From an uncultured Eubacteriales bacterium (lineage in GTDB: Bacteria; Bacillota; Clostridia; Oscillospirales; Oscillospiraceae), in the NCBI GenBank assembly GCA_900316255.1, contig ONCI01000005.1:1-61257 (forward strand): a stretch of DNA of 61,257 bases, in the 5' to 3' direction. The notes beneath the pieces were generated by a model that did no database searches, was not told the origin of the DNA, and worked only from the letters and a program-made list of their open reading frames with translations. Position 1 is the first letter of the stretch. Each line of letters opens with the position of its first letter. This document shows positions 59,004 through 61,257 of the stretch, piece by piece. The position numbers and the translations under genes are program-made.

Positions 59004-60167
59004 TTAGCTCACCAGCGCCTCGGCCATGGACAGCTTCCGCTTGGCGTCCAGATGCCCGTAGGTGTTTGCCGTGGTCTTGATGTCACTGTGCCCCAGCCAT
59101 TCCTGCACGTCTTTGAGCGAAAAGCCCATGTTCAGCAGATTGCTGGCGGCGCTGTGACGAAGCTCATGAAAACGGATATGCGGCATCCCGTTGGCCTTCA
59201 ACAGTTTGGAAAACTTGTCTGACACATAGTCCGGTGAGAAAGGCCTGCCATCGCTCCACCGGAACACGGAGTCGCAGTCGTGGTAGGTGTCCCCGAAGAA
59301 CTGCTTATCCTTCTCCTGCTGCGCTTTCAGGTTCAGCAGGAGTTCTTTGATCTCCGGCGTCATGGGAAACGAGCGGCGGCTGGAAGTGTTCTTGGTCTTG
59401 TCCTTGGCAACCACTGTGGTGACCTTGGAAACCGTGCGGCGAATGCTGATAGTCTCCGCTTCGAAGTTCACGCAGTCCCATCGAAGTCCAAGCGCCTCGC
59501 TGCGTCGTAGCCCGTACAGGGCGGTCAACCGAATCAGCGGATACAAAGGCTCGTCCTTGATCTTCTCCAGCAGTTCATCGATCTGAGACTTGGTGTAGAA
59601 ATGGGCCTCATACCGTTCACAGACCGGGAGCTTCACGAACTGGCAGGGATTGTTGGGAATCATCCCCTCCGACACACAGTAGAGCAGCGTCTGGTTGACG
59701 ATGTTCTTCAAAAGCCGCAGGCTTCGTGGAGCCAGACCGCCTTTCCCATCCAGTCGACCATTCTTTGCTTTCTCGTTGATATAGTCTTGGAGATTGAATT
59801 TGGTGATCTCCTTGAGCAGGGTCCCCTTCTCTTTCCAATACGGAAAGACGTGGTTCTTCATCAGTGTCTCATAGCCCTGTTTGGTTACCTCATCGATGGG
59901 ATGTTCAAAGTCCGCCGTCTTCTCGGCATACCACAGCTTGATCGCGTCCACAAAGGGAATGTTGGCCTGATCTGCCTCTTGCTGAGCACGAAGCGCCTCG
60001 GCCTCTTCATACTCCTTCAAGGTCTCCCGCAGCAACTTTTGCGCCTTGGTCTTGTTGCCCTTTACCGGAAGCTCCGTATTGATCCACTTCTGCTTCCGTT
60101 TGCCGTTTTCATAGGTGTTTAAAACGATATAATAGATATTATTTTTGGTTTGCAGGCTGCCTGTCAT
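59004..60167 (-). CDS. Tyrosine recombinase / integrase
   Basis: This 387-residue site-specific recombinase has an N-terminal arm-binding domain with a KNNIYYIVLNTYENGKRKQKWINTELPVKGNKTKAQKLL beta region. A SAM-like core-binding domain follows (VTKQGYETLMKNHVFPYWKEKG). In the C-terminal catalytic domain the catalytic residues are visible as R in ALYGLRRSEALGL, H-x-x-R in HELRHSAAS, H in WLGHSDIKTT and nucleophile Y in ANTYGHLD. Either ATG at 60167 or 60179 could serve as start; both lie just after AAAGGAG. It acts on the adjacent tRNA-Ala site. Confidence 0.95.
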   Translation of the reverse strand: MTGSLQTKNNIYYIVLNTYENGKRKQKWINTELPVKGNKTKAQKLLRETLKEYEEAEALRAQQEADQANIPFVDAIKLWYAEKTADFEHPIDEVTKQGYETLMKNHVFPYWKEKGTLLKEITKFNLQDYINEKAKNGRLDGKGGLAPRSLRLLKNIVNQTLLYCVSEGMIPNNPCQFVKLPVCERYEAHFYTKSQIDELLEKIKDEPLYPLIRLTALYGLRRSEALGLRWDCVNFEAETISIRRTVSKVTTVVAKDKTKNTSSRRSFPMTPEIKELLLNLKAQQEKDKQFFGDTYHDCDSVFRWSDGRPFSPDYVSDKFSKLLKANGMPHIRFHELRHSAASNLLNMGFSLKDVQEWLGHSDIKTTANTYGHLDAKRKLSMAEALVS

Positions 60168-60284
60168 TATTATCATTTCTCCTTTCGATGACAGGTGCAA
60201 AAATAGCCCGCTGTTGCAAGATCATTATACCTTGCTTCAGCGGGCTGTTCAAGCACATAATTCATTTGTTTGATTAACAGTTTC

Positions 60285-60434
60285 TTACTGACGCATATAG
60301 TCCAGCACATCGTTCTTCCGGATCCGGATGGCCGATCCGATCCGCCGACAAGGCAGATCATTCTCGCGGATCAGCTTGTAGATGGTGTTCTTGCATACCG
60401 AGAGTAATTCTGCGGTCTGCTGTACCGTCAGCAC
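60285..60434 (-). CDS. Xis-like excisionase / HTH_17 DNA-binding protein
   Basis: The short frame LTVQQTAELLSVCKNTIYKLIRENDLPCRRIGSAIRIRKNDVLDYM is a full HTH_17/excisionase domain, the usual partner directly upstream of a tyrosine integrase. The start is uncertain. A GTG at 60432-60434 gives 49 residues. Family members usually extend a few residues further (KDYPDV is readable upstream), but an in-frame TAG at 60459-60461 closes the frame before any ATG. A strong AAAGGAGGAA site lies just beyond it in another frame. Confidence 0.75.
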   Translation of the reverse strand: MLTVQQTAELLSVCKNTIYKLIRENDLPCRRIGSAIRIRKNDVLDYMRQ

Positions 60435-60519
60435 ATCCGGGTAATCCTTGAACTGAGTCTAAGCACTTCCTCCTTTCAGCGAAGATAAAAATATAGATAA
60501 GAGTTGAAATTATCCGTAC

Positions 60520-60577
60520 ATCCGTACATGCGTACTGCAGCACGGGCTGACCCGTACACTGGTACGCATGTACGGAT
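60520..60577. repeat. 16-bp inverted repeat with direct CCGTACAT units
   Basis: ATCCGTACATGCGTAC (60520-60535) and GTACGCATGTACGGAT (60562-60577) are perfectly complementary, with a further CCGTACA unit before the left arm and an inner ACGGGCTGACCCGT. TTTTTT follows on the plus strand. It lies between the Xis-like and primase genes and may be an origin-like or regulator-binding site. Confidence 0.6.
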
Positions 60578-60592
60578 CTTTTTTGTTCTTTT

Positions 60593-61257
60593 TCAAAAAC
60601 TGTTGGGCTTGACCAGCAGCTCGATGCCCAGGAAGCCACGGACTCTCCGGCCGTTCCCAAGATAGATCTTGTTGGTGGCCTCCAGATTGTAGCGATCCTC
60701 GTTCTCATGGAGGAACAGGCTGAAGCTTCGTTCACTCAGCGGCTTATGAGAGTTGTCTTCGCACCAGAGCTTATACACCGCGTACAGATCCTTGGTGCTG
60801 ACCTCGTAGTCCGCCTTGAAGCGGAAATAGCCCTCGGAGGCCATAAACTCGACGATGTTGTTGCCGTCGGATACAGCTTCCGTCATGTTCTCTTTCGCCT
60901 TTTCGCTGATCGTAAACTTGTAATTGTTAGCGATCAGGCGTTTCAGCCCCTCCAGCATCCAAAGAAAGATCCCTTCCTTCTCGGCAATCAGCTTCTCCGA
61001 GAGGAAGGGATCGTCTACGCGGTTCTTGTCCTTGCGCCTGGTGGTCAGGATGATCTGACGGCGGAAGAAACCGTCGCTGCGGTCATAGAGCGCTTTCAGC
61101 GAGCCGTTGCCGAAACCGAGGAAACGGCAGTGCAGTTCGCCCTGGTAGCTCTGCTGGCTCTTTTTCTCCAGGTCCATGGGCAGCTCCGCTGTTATGATGG
61201 ATTTCAGGTAGTTGGTCTGAGGGAGGCCCTCGGTCTTCATGTCGTCGTCCACCATCA
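60593..61257 (-). CDS. P4/D5-type phage-plasmid primase-helicase, C-terminal part
   Basis: The last 221 codons of a gene that continues beyond the window edge are present. The segment ELHCRFLGFGNGSLKALYDRSDGFFRRQIIL contains the SF3 helicase sensor-1 (FGNG) and arginine-finger region of P4-type primases. The DPFLSEKLIAEKEGIFLWMLEGLKRLIANN stretch is the typical following domain. A winged-helix-like C-terminus (YEVSTKDLYAVYKLWCEDNSHKPLSERSFSLFLHE) completes it. Such proteins replicate satellites and integrative plasmids. Confidence 0.85.
   Translation of the reverse strand, partial: MVDDDMKTEGLPQTNYLKSIITAELPMDLEKKSQQSYQGELHCRFLGFGNGSLKALYDRSDGFFRRQIILTTRRKDKNRVDDPFLSEKLIAEKEGIFLWMLEGLKRLIANNYKFTISEKAKENMTEAVSDGNNIVEFMASEGYFRFKADYEVSTKDLYAVYKLWCEDNSHKPLSERSFSLFLHENEDRYNLEATNKIYLGNGRRVRGFLGIELLVKPNSF

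Overview
The window reads as a GC-rich Firmicute chromosome, most like an Oscillospirales (Clostridium cluster IV) gut bacterium. The basis is a Rex repressor, MnmE, split GcvPA/GcvPB, clostripain-type C11 peptidase, split ThrE exporter, a Filifactor-like type II-A CRISPR repeat and dense short palindromic intergenic repeats. Genus-level assignment is not possible from the sequence alone.

Layout. (1) 1-5.0 kb: a complete type II-A-like cas9 followed after 44 bp by a 13-repeat CRISPR array with its own terminator. No cas1, cas2 or csn2 lies between them, and the last quarter of cas9 differs in base composition. (2) 5.0-16.6 kb: repeat-rich DNA, a cluster of six direct repeats, a MATE exporter, an acetyltransferase, then a leftward glycine-cleavage operon under a tandem glycine riboswitch. 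Its order is gcvT-SHMT fusion, gcvH, gcvPA, gcvPB, a small membrane protein and lpd. (3) 16.7-18.8 kb: an unknown protein and a split ThrE exporter whose first gene is frameshifted. (4) 18.8-38.0 kb: a compact prophage-like region. It has a CI/LexA-like repressor, a short rightward early operon, and a leftward late operon from terminase through portal, Prp-like protease, scaffold, N4-gp56-type capsid and tail/receptor proteins to endolysin and holin. No integrase, replication genes or tape-measure protein is visible. (5) 38.1-39.8 kb: a second MATE exporter and tRNA-Ser(GCT). (6) 39.8-48.3 kb: an island bounded by a 30-bp perfect direct repeat of the tRNA-Ser 3' end and terminator, carrying two GPH-type transporters, M20 and M42 peptidases, two alpha/beta hydrolases and a LysR regulator. 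(7) 48.4-58.6 kb: an acetyltransferase, then mainly housekeeping genes (mnmE, rex, C11 peptidase, SH3 lipoprotein, degV, an HTH membrane protein, a VTT membrane protein). (8) 58.7 kb to the end: tRNA-Ala(GGC) with an integrative element next to its 3' end (integrase, Xis-like HTH protein, P4/D5-type primase-helicase running off the window).

Connections. The first CRISPR spacer matches the resident prophage terminase gene at 27 of 30 positions, with all mismatches in the PAM-proximal part, so the defence locus has met a relative of the phage now in the chromosome. The phage encodes a Prp-type cysteine protease next to scaffold and capsid proteins that both carry an N-terminal [L/I]QLFA motif resembling Prp cleavage sites. 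Two copies of a roughly 120-bp element, one in the phage late operon and one in the tRNA-Ser island, differ mainly at paired stem positions. This is the best candidate here for an undescribed structured RNA or mobile DNA element.
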